Of a stretch of 64,000 bases of DNA, positions 37,871 to 47,776 are shown piece by piece. Below the pieces are notes generated by a model that made no database searches, was not told the origin of the DNA, and saw nothing but the letters and a program-made list of their open reading frames with translations. The stretch's first letter is position 1. The number at the start of each line of letters is the position of its first letter. The DNA lies in assembly GCF_018141005.1 (NCBI RefSeq), contig NZ_CP046582.1:1240001-1304000 (forward strand). Reading direction: 5' to 3'. Origin of the DNA: Erwinia sp. E602 (GTDB lineage: Bacteria > Pseudomonadota > Gammaproteobacteria > Enterobacterales > Enterobacteriaceae). A program made the translations under genes and the position numbers.

Positions 37871-39931
37871 TTAGTCTGGTTGCTCAAGGGATTTGATGTA
37901 GTCGTAAATAGCCAGCTGTGCGCGCACCTTACGGCGGTTGCCGCGCGGCACGTAGCGGTTGCTCAGCTCTTTATCAACGTAGCGTGCCTTCATGGTGTCG
38001 CTCAGCAGCAGCGCGATGATATCCAGCACGCGCTGTTTCAACACCGGGTCAAGCAGGGCAACGGCCACCTCAATACGGTGATCGATATTACGGGTCATCC
38101 AGTCTGCGGATGAAAGGAAGACTTTTTTGTCACCGCCGTTATCGAAAATATAGACGCGATCGTGTTCAAGATAACGGTCAACGATGCTGATGACACGAAT
38201 ATTTTCGCTGATGCCTTCCAGATTGGGGATCAGCGAGCACATGCCGCGGACCAGCAAATCGACTTTTACCCCGCAGCTGGAGGCGGCGTACAGGCGATCG
38301 ACCAGCCCTTTGTCCACCAGGTTATTGATTTTGAGCGTGATGCCGGCAGGTATCCCTTTCTGCGCGTTGGCGATCTCGTTATCAACCAGCTGGTAAAGCA
38401 TCTGCCGGGAGTTCTGCGGTGACACCATCAGATACTCGAAGGTCACCGGGCGGTACGGGTTTTCAATAAAGTTAAACACCCGGCGTACTTCGTTGGTGAT
38501 GCGCGCGTCAGCGGTCAGCAGCGAGTAGTCGGTGTAGATGCGGGCGGTTTTCTCGTTAAAGTTACCGGTACCGATATGTGCATAGCGCACCACGTTGTCG
38601 CCTTCCTTACGGGAGATCAGGAACAGCTTGGCGTGAATTTTCAGCCCCGGGGCGGAGAAGATCACGTGAACACCGGCTTCGGTCAGGCGTTTGGCCCAGT
38701 GGATATTGGCCTCTTCATCGAAGCGCGCCTGCAGCTCAACCACTACCGTGACCTTTTTGCCGTTATAGGCGGCGTGGATCATCGCATCCATGATGCGCGA
38801 GTGCTTGGCCACGCGGTAGATGTTGATCTTGATCGCCAGCACCGCCGGGTCGAACGACGCCTGACGCAGCAGCTCCAGCACGTGCTCAAAGGTGTGGTAC
38901 GGATAGTAGAGCAGCACGTCGCGATTGCGGATGGCATCGAAGCCGTTGCGGAAGCGATCGAACCAGACGTGACGCAGCTGCGGCAGGGGTTTGTTAACCA
39001 GGTTGGCTTTGCCGACGTTCGGGAAGCCGATAAAGTCTTTAAAGTTGTGGTAGCGGCCGCCCGGCACCACCGAATCCTGACTGGAGATATTCAGCTTCTG
39101 GCGCAGCAGCTCGACCATCGCGTTGGGCATATCGCGCTGATAAACAAAACGCACCGGTTCAGCGTTGAGGCGCTGTTTCAGGCTGGATGACATCAGTTCC
39201 AGCAGGCTGGACTCCATTTCGCTGACCAGATCGTATTCGGCGTCGCGGGTCATCTTCATCGAATAGGCGTTCAGCGCATCGTAGTCGAAGAAGCCGCGGA
39301 AGATATCGCCCAGGCAGTAGCGCAGAATGTTATCCAGCAGGATCATCGGCTTGCGACGGCGCGGCGTTTCCGGCGGCAGGTTAACGAAGCGGGGCACTTT
39401 GTCAGACGGAATTTCCAGCAGCGCGTAACGCGTATCCTCACCGCGGATAATCTCTACCGCCAGGTAGGTGTAATCATCCTTAAGGAATTCGATCAGGTCG
39501 GTGTCGTGGTTTATCAGGATAGGCGTGATGTGCTGGCGCAGATGATGTTTAAAGTAGTGGCGCAGCCAGCTTTGCTGATTCGGTGAGAGCTGGCGTTCGT
39601 TAATCAGGAAGATCTGATTACGCGCCATTTCCAGCAGCAGGTCGTTATAGAGGCCGTCAAACTCCTGATCGGCCTTCAGCACCCGCGCCTGAATTTTTTT
39701 CAACAGGTGACGCGGCGTGCTTGGTGAACCCTGCTCTTCGCCGATCAGAATGCGGCGTTTCAGGTCGGCAAAGCGAACCTTGTAGAACTCTTCGAGGTTA
39801 TTGGAGTAGATCCCTAAAAAGCGCATACGCTCGATCAGCGGGTTGGTTTTGTCCGCTGCTTCCTGTAACACCCGCTCGTTAAAGCAAAGCCAGCTTAACT
39901 CTTTCTCTATATACAGCTTTTCCTGACCCAT
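37871..39931 (-). CDS. ppk1: Polyphosphate kinase
   Basis: Makes polyphosphate from ATP. The start at 39931 ([21 protein letters not shown]) is the family start with a GGAGTAAAA site; an in-frame ATG 39 bases upstream is less likely. About 686 residues. The N-terminal helical domain is followed by phospholipase D-like domains with the autophosphorylated histidine region [13 protein letters not shown] and the [12 protein letters not shown] and [14 protein letters not shown] motifs. First gene of ppk-ppx, divergent from the Pst-like transporter genes. Confidence 0.96.
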   Translation of the reverse strand: MGQEKLYIEKELSWLCFNERVLQEAADKTNPLIERMRFLGIYSNNLEEFYKVRFADLKRRILIGEEQGSPSTPRHLLKKIQARVLKADQEFDGLYNDLLLEMARNQIFLINERQLSPNQQSWLRHYFKHHLRQHITPILINHDTDLIEFLKDDYTYLAVEIIRGEDTRYALLEIPSDKVPRFVNLPPETPRRRKPMILLDNILRYCLGDIFRGFFDYDALNAYSMKMTRDAEYDLVSEMESSLLELMSSSLKQRLNAEPVRFVYQRDMPNAMVELLRQKLNISSQDSVVPGGRYHNFKDFIGFPNVGKANLVNKPLPQLRHVWFDRFRNGFDAIRNRDVLLYYPYHTFEHVLELLRQASFDPAVLAIKINIYRVAKHSRIMDAMIHAAYNGKKVTVVVELQARFDEEANIHWAKRLTEAGVHVIFSAPGLKIHAKLFLISRKEGDNVVRYAHIGTGNFNEKTARIYTDYSLLTADARITNEVRRVFNFIENPYRPVTFEYLMVSPQNSRQMLYQLVDNEIANAQKGIPAGITLKINNLVDKGLVDRLYAASSCGVKVDLLVRGMCSLIPNLEGISENIRVISIVDRYLEHDRVYIFDNGGDKKVFLSSADWMTRNIDHRIEVAVALLDPVLKQRVLDIIALLLSDTMKARYVDKELSNRYVPRGNRRKVRAQLAIYDYIKSLEQPD

Positions 39932-40075
39932 TTTTACTCCGTTTGGCTGCTTCAGGATTAAGGTATCCATTATTCTGAAACATTATGGCGAGAGTATGGC
40001 AGCGTTGTCTATCGTGCGACGATTGTTGATTGTCTTATTAACGACATACGGGCACCATAGCGCCCAGACTCCCTA

Positions 40076-42232
40076 ATGGAAACCCGATCCGGTATGACTG
40101 AACACCCCATTGCCGTTCCCGACAACGCCCGCCGCCGCCAGTTGACCGACTGGCTGACGCGGCGCGTGGTGACCGCGAGCGGGGTCGCCATTCTGCTGGT
40201 GATGATGCTGCTGTTTTTCTGGCTGATCTGGGTGGTGGTGCCGCTGTTTATTGCGCCGTCCATGCAGCAGGGTACGGTGATTGCCCTCGGCCCGAGCCAG
40301 CCCGTCGTTGCCATGGGCAGCGATAAAGCACAGCAGTGGGGCTGGCGCATTGACAACCAGGGCCGCGGGCGCTTTATTTCGCTGACCGGTAAACCAGAGC
40401 AGGCCCCGGCCGCGCTGCTGGCCGGGCCGGTGGTCGCCAGCCGCAGCAGCGATAATCAGAGCGTGCTGCTGCTGGCGGAGAACGGCAGCCTGCAGCTGGT
40501 GCAGCCGCTGTTTGCCCGCGATCGCCCCCCCGCCTGGCATTTTCCGTTGGGCGGCGTCCCGCTGTCGGTAGGGGAAACGCGCGTGCATCAGCTCAGTGTA
40601 GCCCAGTCGGCTGCCGACAGCTGGCGGGTGGCGCTGGCCGGTGACGACCACATTACCCTGGTGCAGCTGCAGCAGGGGCAGCCGGCGCAGAGCACGCGCA
40701 TCAACCTGCGTAACGTCAGCCAGATGCTGCTGTCACCCGACGGCAATCTGCTGTTTGCATTGTCGGGGGTTCAGCTGCGCGTCTGGCGGCTCGGGCAGGG
40801 TGCACCGCAGCTGCGTGATGCGCTGACCTTAGCCCGCCCGGCGAACAGTATGGCGATCCTCAGCGGCGGCAGCTCGCTGCTGATCGCCGACGAGAGTGCG
40901 GTGACGCAGTGGTTTGACGTGGCCGGCCCCGCCGGACCGCATTTACGCCAGATCCGCAGCTTCGACGGCGCGCGCTGGCAGCCGCTGCTGATCGCTGAAC
41001 CACACCGTCGCGTGTTTGCCACCCTCAGCCCGCAGGGCGAGCTGGAGCTGTACGCCAGCAAACAGCCGGGTGCGGTGCTCACCCACATGCTGCCCGCGGG
41101 TGCCACCTTTGCGCAGTTCAGTCCGGAAGGCGACGGTCTGCTGCTGGAGCGCGAGGGCAGCTGGCTGCACTACCGGCTGGATAATCCCTGGCCGGACCTG
41201 AGCTGGAACAGCCTGTGGCAGAAAGTCTGGTATGAAAACTACCCGGCACCGGACTACGTCTGGCAGTCCACCTCCGCCAACGACTATTACCAGGGTAAAT
41301 TCAGCCTGGTACCGATGGTGGCCGGCACGCTGAAAGCCGCCGGGCTGGCGATGCTGTTTGCCACGCCGCTGGCGCTGGCGGCGGCGATGTATACCGCCTG
41401 GTTTATGTCACCGGCGCTGCGGCGCTGGGTAAAACCGACCATTGAGATGATGGGCGCGCTGCCCAGCGTGGTGATTGGCCTGATCGCCGGGCTGTGGCTG
41501 GCGCCTGAGGTGGCCAGCCGCCTCTCCGGCGTACTGCTGCTGCCGCTGATGCTGGCGCTGGTGTTGCTGCTGTGTGGCTGGACCGTGCAGCGGCTGCCCG
41601 CCCGCTGGCGGCGCGGGCTGCTCGGCGAAGGGCGGGAGGTGATTATCCTGCTGCCGCTGCTGCTGCTGACCGCGCTGTTCTGTCTGTGGGCGGTGCCGCT
41701 GGCCGAGCAGGCGCTGTGGGGGCAGGGGCTGGCCGATCGTCTGAGCGGCGGCTATCAGCAGCGTAACCTGCTGATCGCCGGCGTGGCGATGGGCTTTGCG
41801 CTGGTGCCGCTGATCTTCACCCTGGCCGAGGATGCTATCTTCAGCGTGCCGGTCTCGCTGGGGCAGGGGTCGCTGGCGCTGGGGGCTACCCAGTGGCAAA
41901 CCCTGACGCGGGTGGTACTGCCCGGTGCGTCGTCCGGCATTTTTGCCGCGCTGATGATAGGTTTTGGCCGCGCGCTGGGCGAGACGATGATCGTGCTGAT
42001 GGCCACCGGTAACACGCCGATCACCGACGGTGGCCTGTTTGACGGGCTGCGCTCGCTGGCCGCTAACGTGGCGGTGGAGATGCCGGAAGCAGCGGCGGGC
42101 AGCGGTCATTATCGTATTCTGTTCCTGTCGGCGCTGGTGCTGCTGATCTTCACGCTGGTGGTGAATACCCTGGCGGAGATGGTGCGGCAGCGGCTGCGGC
42201 AGCGCTACGGCCAGCAGGAGGTGCAGGGATGA
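40076..42232 (+). CDS. PstC-like ABC transporter permease with periplasmic propeller-like insertion
   Basis: A 718-residue protein, about twice the size of ordinary PstC. A first membrane helix near 33-58 is followed by about 350 periplasmic residues with WD/propeller-like repeats (LSPDGNLLFALSGVQLRVWRLGQG, ILSGGSSLLIADESAVTQWFD, FSPEGDGLLLEREGSWLHYRL). A permease domain follows, about 420-700, with the ABC coupling loop GATQWQTLTRVVLPGASSGIFAALMIGFGRALGET. The next gene overlaps by 4 bases. An alternative start is the ATG at 40094 (MTEHPIAVPDN). No phosphate-binding protein PstS gene is nearby. Confidence 0.85.
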   Translation: METRSGMTEHPIAVPDNARRRQLTDWLTRRVVTASGVAILLVMMLLFFWLIWVVVPLFIAPSMQQGTVIALGPSQPVVAMGSDKAQQWGWRIDNQGRGRFISLTGKPEQAPAALLAGPVVASRSSDNQSVLLLAENGSLQLVQPLFARDRPPAWHFPLGGVPLSVGETRVHQLSVAQSAADSWRVALAGDDHITLVQLQQGQPAQSTRINLRNVSQMLLSPDGNLLFALSGVQLRVWRLGQGAPQLRDALTLARPANSMAILSGGSSLLIADESAVTQWFDVAGPAGPHLRQIRSFDGARWQPLLIAEPHRRVFATLSPQGELELYASKQPGAVLTHMLPAGATFAQFSPEGDGLLLEREGSWLHYRLDNPWPDLSWNSLWQKVWYENYPAPDYVWQSTSANDYYQGKFSLVPMVAGTLKAAGLAMLFATPLALAAAMYTAWFMSPALRRWVKPTIEMMGALPSVVIGLIAGLWLAPEVASRLSGVLLLPLMLALVLLLCGWTVQRLPARWRRGLLGEGREVIILLPLLLLTALFCLWAVPLAEQALWGQGLADRLSGGYQQRNLLIAGVAMGFALVPLIFTLAEDAIFSVPVSLGQGSLALGATQWQTLTRVVLPGASSGIFAALMIGFGRALGETMIVLMATGNTPITDGGLFDGLRSLAANVAVEMPEAAAGSGHYRILFLSALVLLIFTLVVNTLAEMVRQRLRQRYGQQEVQG

Positions 42233-43878
42233 TCAACGCGGCTAACAATAACCACCGCTGGCGCTGGCTGACCGGCGGCGCGGTGGCGTTCAGCCTGCTG
42301 GCGTTTGTGCTGCTGATCGGCCTGCTCGGCTGGCAGGGGCTTCGCTACTTCTGGCCGCAGCCGGTGGCGCTGATGGCGGTCAGTACCCCTGACGGACAGA
42401 GTTTTCTGCTGGGTGAGATTGCCCAGACTCATCAGGTTTCCCGCCAGCAGCTGCAGGCCAGCGGCCTGCCGTTCACCGATAAGCTGCCCGATCCGGTGAC
42501 CCGCTATCTGTTGAAAACCGGCAACCGTGATTTCGCCGCACCGGATTTCAGGCCGGTGCTCGCAAGCCAGGTGACCCGCATCAGCTATCCGCCGCAGGCG
42601 ATGGTGCTGCAGCGCCGCTCAGGCGGTAACGCCTACGGCTGGTTTGAGGGGCTACGGGAAGGACAACAGCCGCTGATGGCGGAAAATCTGGCCCTCACTC
42701 TGCAGCAGCTGCTGCAGCAGACGAGTGAGCGCAGCGCCGAAGCGGACAGCCTGCGCCGGGTGCAGATGGCGCGGCTGAACGTGCAGCTGACCCAGCTGGA
42801 CAGACGCCAGCAGCAACAGCGCGCCGGGCAGCGCTTCACCCCGCAGGCGCAGTCGGTCTATGAGGCCGATCGCGCCGAGCTGCAGCGCCAGTTCGACCGC
42901 TATGCCGCGCGGCTGGCGGCGCTGAACAGAGAGAGCGCCGAAACCACGCTGCTGCTGCGCGATGCGGCAGGCGTACAGCACAGCATCCCGCTGGTGCAGA
43001 TTATTGCGGCCTGGCAGCCGAATACGATGAGCGTCTGGCAGAAGTGGCGGCACTTTGGCCAGCAGCTGTGGCATTTTGTCAGTGACTCAGGCGCGCAGAA
43101 CCAACGCGACGGTGGCGTTTTTCCGGCGATTTTCGGCACGGTGCTGATGGTGTTGCTGATGTCGGTGGTGGTGATGCCGTTAGGGGTGATTGCCGCCATC
43201 TGGCTGCACGAGTATGCCGGCAACAACCTGCTGACGCGGCTGGTGCGCATTGCGGTGGTCAACCTCGCCGGGGTGCCGTCGATCGTCTATGGCGTCTTCG
43301 GGCTGGGCTTCTTTGTCTGGCTGGTCGGCGGCAGCGTCGACCGGCTGTTTTACGCCGGGTCGCTGCCCAATCCGACCTTTGGCACCCCCGGCCTGCTGTG
43401 GGCGTCGCTGACGCTGGCCCTGCTGACGCTGCCGGTGGTGATCGTGGCCACCGAAGAGGGGCTGTCGCGCATTCCGCCTTCGCTGCGCCAGGGCTCGCTG
43501 GCGCTGGGCGCCACCCAGGCGGAAACCCTGTGGCACGTGACCCTGCCGCTGGCGGTGCCGGCGATGCTCACCGGCCTGATCCTGGCGGTGGCCCGCGCGG
43601 CGGGAGAAACCGCGCCGCTGATGCTGGTGGGGGTGGTGAAAATGGTGCCGGAACTGCCGGTGGACGCGGTGTTCCCGTGGCTGCACCTCGACAGGAAATT
43701 TATGCACCTGGGCTTCCAGATCTACGATCTGGCATTCCAGAGCCCCAACGCCGAAGCCGACAAGCCGCTGGTTTTTGCCACCGCGCTGCTGCTGGTGCTG
43801 TTGATTCTGGGGCTGAACCTGGTGGCGATGCTGTTGCGCCACCGCCTGCGTGAGCGCTATCGTGCGCTGATGCACTAA
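42229..43878 (+). CDS. PstA-like ABC transporter permease with long periplasmic insertion
   Basis: A 549-residue partner permease. After a first membrane helix (about 17-38) comes a periplasmic region of about 240 residues, including a glutamine/arginine-rich coiled-coil-like stretch (about 140-235). The permease domain (about 295-545) has the coupling loop [43 protein letters not shown], close to PstA. It overlaps the previous gene by 4 bases (ATGA) and precedes the ATPase gene by 14 bases, forming a tight operon. Confidence 0.87.
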   Translation: MINAANNNHRWRWLTGGAVAFSLLAFVLLIGLLGWQGLRYFWPQPVALMAVSTPDGQSFLLGEIAQTHQVSRQQLQASGLPFTDKLPDPVTRYLLKTGNRDFAAPDFRPVLASQVTRISYPPQAMVLQRRSGGNAYGWFEGLREGQQPLMAENLALTLQQLLQQTSERSAEADSLRRVQMARLNVQLTQLDRRQQQQRAGQRFTPQAQSVYEADRAELQRQFDRYAARLAALNRESAETTLLLRDAAGVQHSIPLVQIIAAWQPNTMSVWQKWRHFGQQLWHFVSDSGAQNQRDGGVFPAIFGTVLMVLLMSVVVMPLGVIAAIWLHEYAGNNLLTRLVRIAVVNLAGVPSIVYGVFGLGFFVWLVGGSVDRLFYAGSLPNPTFGTPGLLWASLTLALLTLPVVIVATEEGLSRIPPSLRQGSLALGATQAETLWHVTLPLAVPAMLTGLILAVARAAGETAPLMLVGVVKMVPELPVDAVFPWLHLDRKFMHLGFQIYDLAFQSPNAEADKPLVFATALLLVLLILGLNLVAMLLRHRLRERYRALMH

Positions 43879-43892
43879 TACAGGATAAAGTG

Positions 43893-44669
43893 ATGGTGGT
43901 AACGTTTGATGACGCGGATACCGCGCTTGAGATAGACAAACTCAGTTTATGGTACGGCAGCAAAACGGCGCTCAACGCCATCAGCCTGCGGGTGCCGAAG
44001 AACCGTATTACCGCGCTGATCGGCCCGTCCGGCTGCGGTAAATCGACGCTGCTGCGCTGCTTTAACCGTATGAACGACACCATCGACGGCTGCCGGATTG
44101 AAGGCGATATCCGCCTGCAGCAGCGGTCGATTCTTGGCAGCGGTCAGGATCTCTCTGCGCTGCGCCGCCGGGTGGGCATGGTGTTCCAGCGCCCTAATCC
44201 GTTCCCGAAAAGCATCTATGACAACGTGGTCTACGGCCTGCGCCTGCAGGGCATCCGCGACCGCCGCGTGCTGGATGAAACGGTGGAGCGCGCGCTGCGC
44301 GCCGCCGCGCTGTGGCCGGAAGTGAAGGATAACCTGTGGCAGAACGCGCTGACGCTTTCCAGCGGCCAGCAGCAGCGGCTGGTGATCGCCCGGGCGATCG
44401 CCATCGAACCGGAGGTGCTGCTGCTGGATGAGCCGACCTCGGCGCTGGATCCGATCTCCACGCTGGTGATCGAGGAGCTGATGAGCACGCTGAAGCAGCA
44501 CTTCACCCTGGTGCTGGTGACTCACAATATGCAGCAGGCGGCGCGCGTCTCCGACTACACCGCGTTTATGCATCAGGGCAGCGTGGTGGAGTTTGGCGAA
44601 ACCGACGACCTGTTTACCGCGCCGCGCCAGCGCAAAACGGAAGACTATATTACCGGGCGGTTTGGCTGA
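43893..44669 (+). CDS. PstB-like phosphate ABC transporter ATPase
   Basis: A 258-residue ABC ATPase. The start is ATG at 43893 with an AGGATAAAG site; a GTG at 43890 is the in-frame alternative. Walker A is GPSGCGKST, the signature is LSSGQQQR, Walker B is [11 protein letters not shown], and the H-loop is [13 protein letters not shown]. The RCFNRMND segment is typical of PstB. It completes a PstC-PstA-PstB-like set beside ppk-ppx, suggesting uptake of phosphate or a related oxyanion, but no binding protein gene is linked. Confidence 0.92.
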   Translation: MVVTFDDADTALEIDKLSLWYGSKTALNAISLRVPKNRITALIGPSGCGKSTLLRCFNRMNDTIDGCRIEGDIRLQQRSILGSGQDLSALRRRVGMVFQRPNPFPKSIYDNVVYGLRLQGIRDRRVLDETVERALRAAALWPEVKDNLWQNALTLSSGQQQRLVIARAIAIEPEVLLLDEPTSALDPISTLVIEELMSTLKQHFTLVLVTHNMQQAARVSDYTAFMHQGSVVEFGETDDLFTAPRQRKTEDYITGRFG

Positions 44670-44814
44670 CCGGCGGGGCGGGGCCACTCTCCCCGCCGCG
44701 TCCTTTCTCCCTCAGGTCGCACCCTACCTGGCCTGTAATCAGGCATCATACCCGCCACGCTACCTCCCCGAACGCATCCGCCGTTGATTTTTCTGACCTC
44801 CGCCCCATCCGCAG

Positions 44815-44976
44815 GCGGGCATCCCTGGCGGCGGCTTTGCCCCGCTGATTATTACTGCACTCTACCGCGGATCGGGTTCTGTTCTGTGGGTGTCAGGTTA
44901 TATTGCGCTGACGTTGCTGGTGAGCGTTATTGCGGTGGGGGGTGTGCGGGAGACGGCGAAAAAACCGCTGAAGTAA
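44815..44976 (+). pseudogene. C-terminal remnant of an MFS transporter
   Basis: One open stretch reads IPGGGFAPLIITALYRGSG, WVSGYIALTLLVSVIAVGGVRETAKKPLK and a stop: the last two membrane helices and tail of a metabolite:proton symporter-type MFS protein. No start or earlier helices are present upstream, where the pstB-like gene ends. It is a gene fragment left by deletion. Confidence 0.65.
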
Positions 44977-45025
44977 TGGCACGACGGGGCAGAATGGGCA
45001 GACGATCGTCTGCCCGTAGAGAACA

Positions 45026-45664
45026 TCACTCGAACGCATGCCCTTCGGCAGGCAGGGGCTGGTCGTCAAGCCAGGCGGCATCATCGCGCATCGTCAGGCG
45101 GCCGTTGAGGAACCAGCCGATCGCCAGCGGATAAATCGCGTGCTCCTGATGCTGAACGCGGGCGGCGACGTCTTCCTCGCTGTCTTCCGCGAACACCGGC
45201 ACTTTGGCCTGCAGGATCACCGGGCCACCGTCCAGCTCTTCGGTAACGAAGTGCACCGAGGTGCCGTGCTCGTTATCGCCGTTTTCAATCGCCTGGCGGT
45301 GCGTATGCAGCCCCGGGTATTTCGGCAGCAGCGACGGATGGATATTCAGCATCCGCCCGGCGTAGTGCTGAACAAACGCCGGGCTGAGGATGCGCATATA
45401 GCCGGCCAGCACCACCAGATCCGGCGCATAGGCGTCGATCTCCAGCATCAGCTGGCGGTCGAACGCTTCACGGTCGGCAAACTGGCTGGCAGCCAGCGCG
45501 TGGCCCGGGACGCCCGCGTCGCGGGCGCGCTCCAGGCCGAAGGCGGCCGCTTTATTGCTGAACACGGCGGCCACGCTGCCCGCGATGCGTCCCTGCTGGC
45601 AGGCGTCCAGGATTGCCTGTAAGTTGCTTCCATTGCCGGAAACCAGCACGACTATGCGTTTCAT
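45026..45664 (-). CDS. purN: Phosphoribosylglycinamide formyltransferase PurN
   Basis: Third step of de novo purine synthesis, using 10-formyl-THF. The 212-residue protein opens [25 protein letters not shown], and carries the catalytic segment [41 protein letters not shown] with the conserved Asn, His and Asp. It overlaps the end of purM by 4 bases (ATGA). Confidence 0.96.
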   Translation of the reverse strand: MKRIVVLVSGNGSNLQAILDACQQGRIAGSVAAVFSNKAAAFGLERARDAGVPGHALAASQFADREAFDRQLMLEIDAYAPDLVVLAGYMRILSPAFVQHYAGRMLNIHPSLLPKYPGLHTHRQAIENGDNEHGTSVHFVTEELDGGPVILQAKVPVFAEDSEEDVAARVQHQEHAIYPLAIGWFLNGRLTMRDDAAWLDDQPLPAEGHAFE

Positions 45665-46701
45665 GCGTTAATAACCACACGCTCTTCAGAATCAGACGCT
45701 TTGATCACGCCGATCTTCCAGGCTTTTTCACCGGCAGCGGTCATCAGCTCTACGGCTTTATCCGCATCTGCCGGGGAGAGCGCAATCACCATGCCCACGC
45801 CACAGTTAAAGGTGCGGTACATCTCGTGACGGCTGACGTTACCCGCTTGCTGCATCCAGCCAAATACCGCCGGCCACTGCCAGCTTGACTCTTCGAGCAC
45901 CGCCTGGGTGTTATCCGGCAGTACGCGCGGGATGTTTTCCCAGAAGCCGCCGCCGGTCAGGTGGGCGATGGCGTGCACGTCAACCTGCTCGATCAGGCTG
46001 AGGATGTTTTTCACGTAGATGCGGGTTGGGGCCAGCAGATGGTCGGTCAGCGTCTTGCCTTCCAGCTGGGTGGTTTCCGGGTCGGTGTTGCTGACTTCCA
46101 GAATTTTACGCACCAGCGAGTAGCCGTTAGAGTGCGGGCCGCTGGAGCCAAGGGCGATTAGCACGTCGCCGTCAGCCACTTTGCTGCCGTCGATGATTTC
46201 TGATTTTTCCACCACGCCGACGCAGAAACCGGCCACGTCATAATCTTCACCGTGGTACATGCCCGGCATTTCAGCGGTTTCGCCACCGACCAGCGCGCAG
46301 CCAGACTGTAAACAGCCTTCGGCGATGCCGGTGATCACGCTGGCCGCGGTATCCACGTCCAGTTTACCGGTCGCGTAATAGTCGAGGAAGAACAGCGGCT
46401 CCGCGCCCTGAACCACCAGATCGTTGACGCACATGGCGACCAGATCGATACCGATGGTGTCGTGGCGTTTCAGATCCATCGCCAGACGCAGCTTGGTGCC
46501 GACGCCGTCGGTGCCGGAAACCAGCACGGGTTCACGGTATTTCTGCGGCAGTGCACAAAGGGCACCGAAACCGCCCAGCCCACCCATCACTTCCGGGCGG
46601 CGGGTCTTTTTCACTACGCCTTTGATACGGTCGACTAAAGCGTTGCCTGCATCGATATCTACGCCGGCGTCTTTATAGCTGAGAGAGGTTTTGTCGGTCA
46701 C
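45661..46701 (-). CDS. purM: Phosphoribosylformylglycinamidine cyclo-ligase PurM
   Basis: AIR synthetase, the fifth step of purine synthesis. The 346-residue protein opens [44 protein letters not shown] and contains [27 protein letters not shown], and [17 protein letters not shown], all PurM hallmarks. First gene of purMN, with a PurR palindrome 66 bases upstream of the start and divergent from upp, as in E. coli. Confidence 0.97.
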   Translation of the reverse strand: MTDKTSLSYKDAGVDIDAGNALVDRIKGVVKKTRRPEVMGGLGGFGALCALPQKYREPVLVSGTDGVGTKLRLAMDLKRHDTIGIDLVAMCVNDLVVQGAEPLFFLDYYATGKLDVDTAASVITGIAEGCLQSGCALVGGETAEMPGMYHGEDYDVAGFCVGVVEKSEIIDGSKVADGDVLIALGSSGPHSNGYSLVRKILEVSNTDPETTQLEGKTLTDHLLAPTRIYVKNILSLIEQVDVHAIAHLTGGGFWENIPRVLPDNTQAVLEESSWQWPAVFGWMQQAGNVSRHEMYRTFNCGVGMVIALSPADADKAVELMTAAGEKAWKIGVIKASDSEERVVINA

Positions 46702-46766
46702 TGCGAAATCCCCACGCGGTTTGCGGTTGGTGGTTTGAAAATAAAGCGCGGCAATTCTACCAGCGC

Positions 46767-46782
46767 AGGCAAACGTTTGCGA
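46767..46782. promoter_or_regulatory. PurR operator upstream of purMN
   Basis: AGGCAAACGTTTGCGA contains the perfect 12-base palindrome GCAAACGTTTGC and matches 14 of 16 positions of the PurR consensus. It lies between purM and upp. PurR repression of purMN is known in E. coli. Confidence 0.85.
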
Positions 46783-46894
46783 GCGCCATCTGCGCGTGCG
46801 TTGCGGATAGTCAGATTTTCGTTAATCCTTAGGGTGTGGCCGAAGAAGTGCAAACTATTGCGCTAAGACATATGGCGCTTGGGATAAATGGCGC

Positions 46895-46900
46895 TATAAT
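46895..46900 (+). promoter_or_regulatory. upp promoter -10 element
   Basis: A TATAAT hexamer lies 44 bases before the upp start. No good -35 hexamer is seen at the right distance. The upp ribosome-binding site is CCGGGAG. Confidence 0.5.
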
Positions 46901-46943
46901 CTCGCGATTTTTTTTTGCAGCTTAACACTCCGGGAGTACAACA

Positions 46944-47570
46944 ATGAAGATCGTGGAAGTCAAACACCCGCTGGTCAAACATAAACTGGGTCTGATGCGT
47001 GAACATGACGTAAGCACCAAACGTTTTCGTGAACTGGCGTCAGAAGTGGGAAGTCTGCTGACTTATGAAGCAACCGCCGATCTGGAAACCGAGACCGTCA
47101 CCATCGAAGGCTGGAACGGACCGGTACAGATTGAGCAGATCAAAGGCAAGAAGATCACCGTGGTGCCGATCCTGCGTGCCGGTCTCGGCATGATGGAAGG
47201 CGTGCTGGAGCACGTGCCAAGCGCGCGCATCAGCGTGGTCGGCGTCTACCGCGACGAAGAGACGCTGGAGCCGGTACCTTATTTCCAGAAGCTGGTGTCG
47301 AACATCGAAGAGCGCATGGCGCTGGTGGTTGACCCGATGCTGGCCACCGGTGGTTCGATGATTGCCACCATCGACCTGCTGAAAAAAGCCGGCTGTAACA
47401 GCATTAAGGTGCTGGTGCTGGTTGCGGCGCCGGAAGGCCTGGCCGCGCTGGAAAAAGCGCACCCGGACGTTGAGGTGTATACCGCGTCGGTGGATCAGGG
47501 CCTGAACGAGAAGGGGTATATCATCCCCGGCCTCGGCGACGCCGGCGATAAGATCTTCGGTACTAAGTAA
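46944..47570 (+). CDS. upp: Uracil phosphoribosyltransferase
   Basis: Converts uracil and PRPP to UMP in pyrimidine salvage. The 208-residue protein opens [22 protein letters not shown], has [16 protein letters not shown], and the PRPP-binding loop [16 protein letters not shown], and ends [13 protein letters not shown]. All are typical. It precedes uraA, the uracil permease gene, on the same strand, with a palindromic element and a terminator-like hairpin between them. Confidence 0.97.
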   Translation: MKIVEVKHPLVKHKLGLMREHDVSTKRFRELASEVGSLLTYEATADLETETVTIEGWNGPVQIEQIKGKKITVVPILRAGLGMMEGVLEHVPSARISVVGVYRDEETLEPVPYFQKLVSNIEERMALVVDPMLATGGSMIATIDLLKKAGCNSIKVLVLVAAPEGLAALEKAHPDVEVYTASVDQGLNEKGYIIPGLGDAGDKIFGTK

Positions 47571-47573
47571 CTA

Positions 47574-47706
47574 TGTTTCAGGCTATCTTACTTGCCATTT
47601 TGTACCCTGGCAGCGCTCGTGACCGTCACGTACTGATGGTACGCTCCGGTCCCTGCGCGCTGGCCGTGTCCAGACTGGCTGCGACGATAACGCCTGACCT
47701 GAAACA
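47574..47706. repeat. Nested inverted repeat of about 133 bp between upp and uraA
   Basis: Outer arms TGTTTCAGG (47574) and CCTGAAACA (47698) enclose inner paired arms: CAGCGC with GCGCTG, GACCG with CGGTC, and GTAC with GTAC around 47610-47660. The whole segment can fold into a multi-arm hairpin. It could be a palindromic intergenic repeat or MITE-like element; I recall similar sequences in related genomes but cannot check this. Confidence 0.72.
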
Positions 47707-47721
47707 CTCTTTTTTTTGAAT

Positions 47722-47747
47722 AAGCCGACCGCAGAGTCGGCTTTTTT
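47722..47747 (+). terminator. Terminator-like hairpin upstream of uraA
   Basis: AGCCGAC and GTCGGCT form a stem closed by CGCAGA, followed by six T. It lies 30 bases before uraA. It could end upp transcription, or act as an attenuator of uraA, since it falls between the two uracil genes. Confidence 0.8.
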
Positions 47748-47776
47748 ATGGCAAACACTCATAGGGGTATGAAAAC

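Noticed and set aside
39932..40075. Pho box between ppk1 and the Pst-like genes
   Set aside because: TTGTCTTATTAACGACA is an inverted repeat, not the two direct CTGTCAT-type repeats of a Pho box.
44893..45134. Small frames downstream of the pstB-like gene
   Set aside because: They lie out of frame with the transporter remnant or antisense to purN and show no start signal or family match.
47574..47706. tRNA or ERIC element
   Set aside because: The fold lacks tRNA arm lengths and a CCA-type acceptor, and the sequence does not match the ERIC consensus as I recall it.
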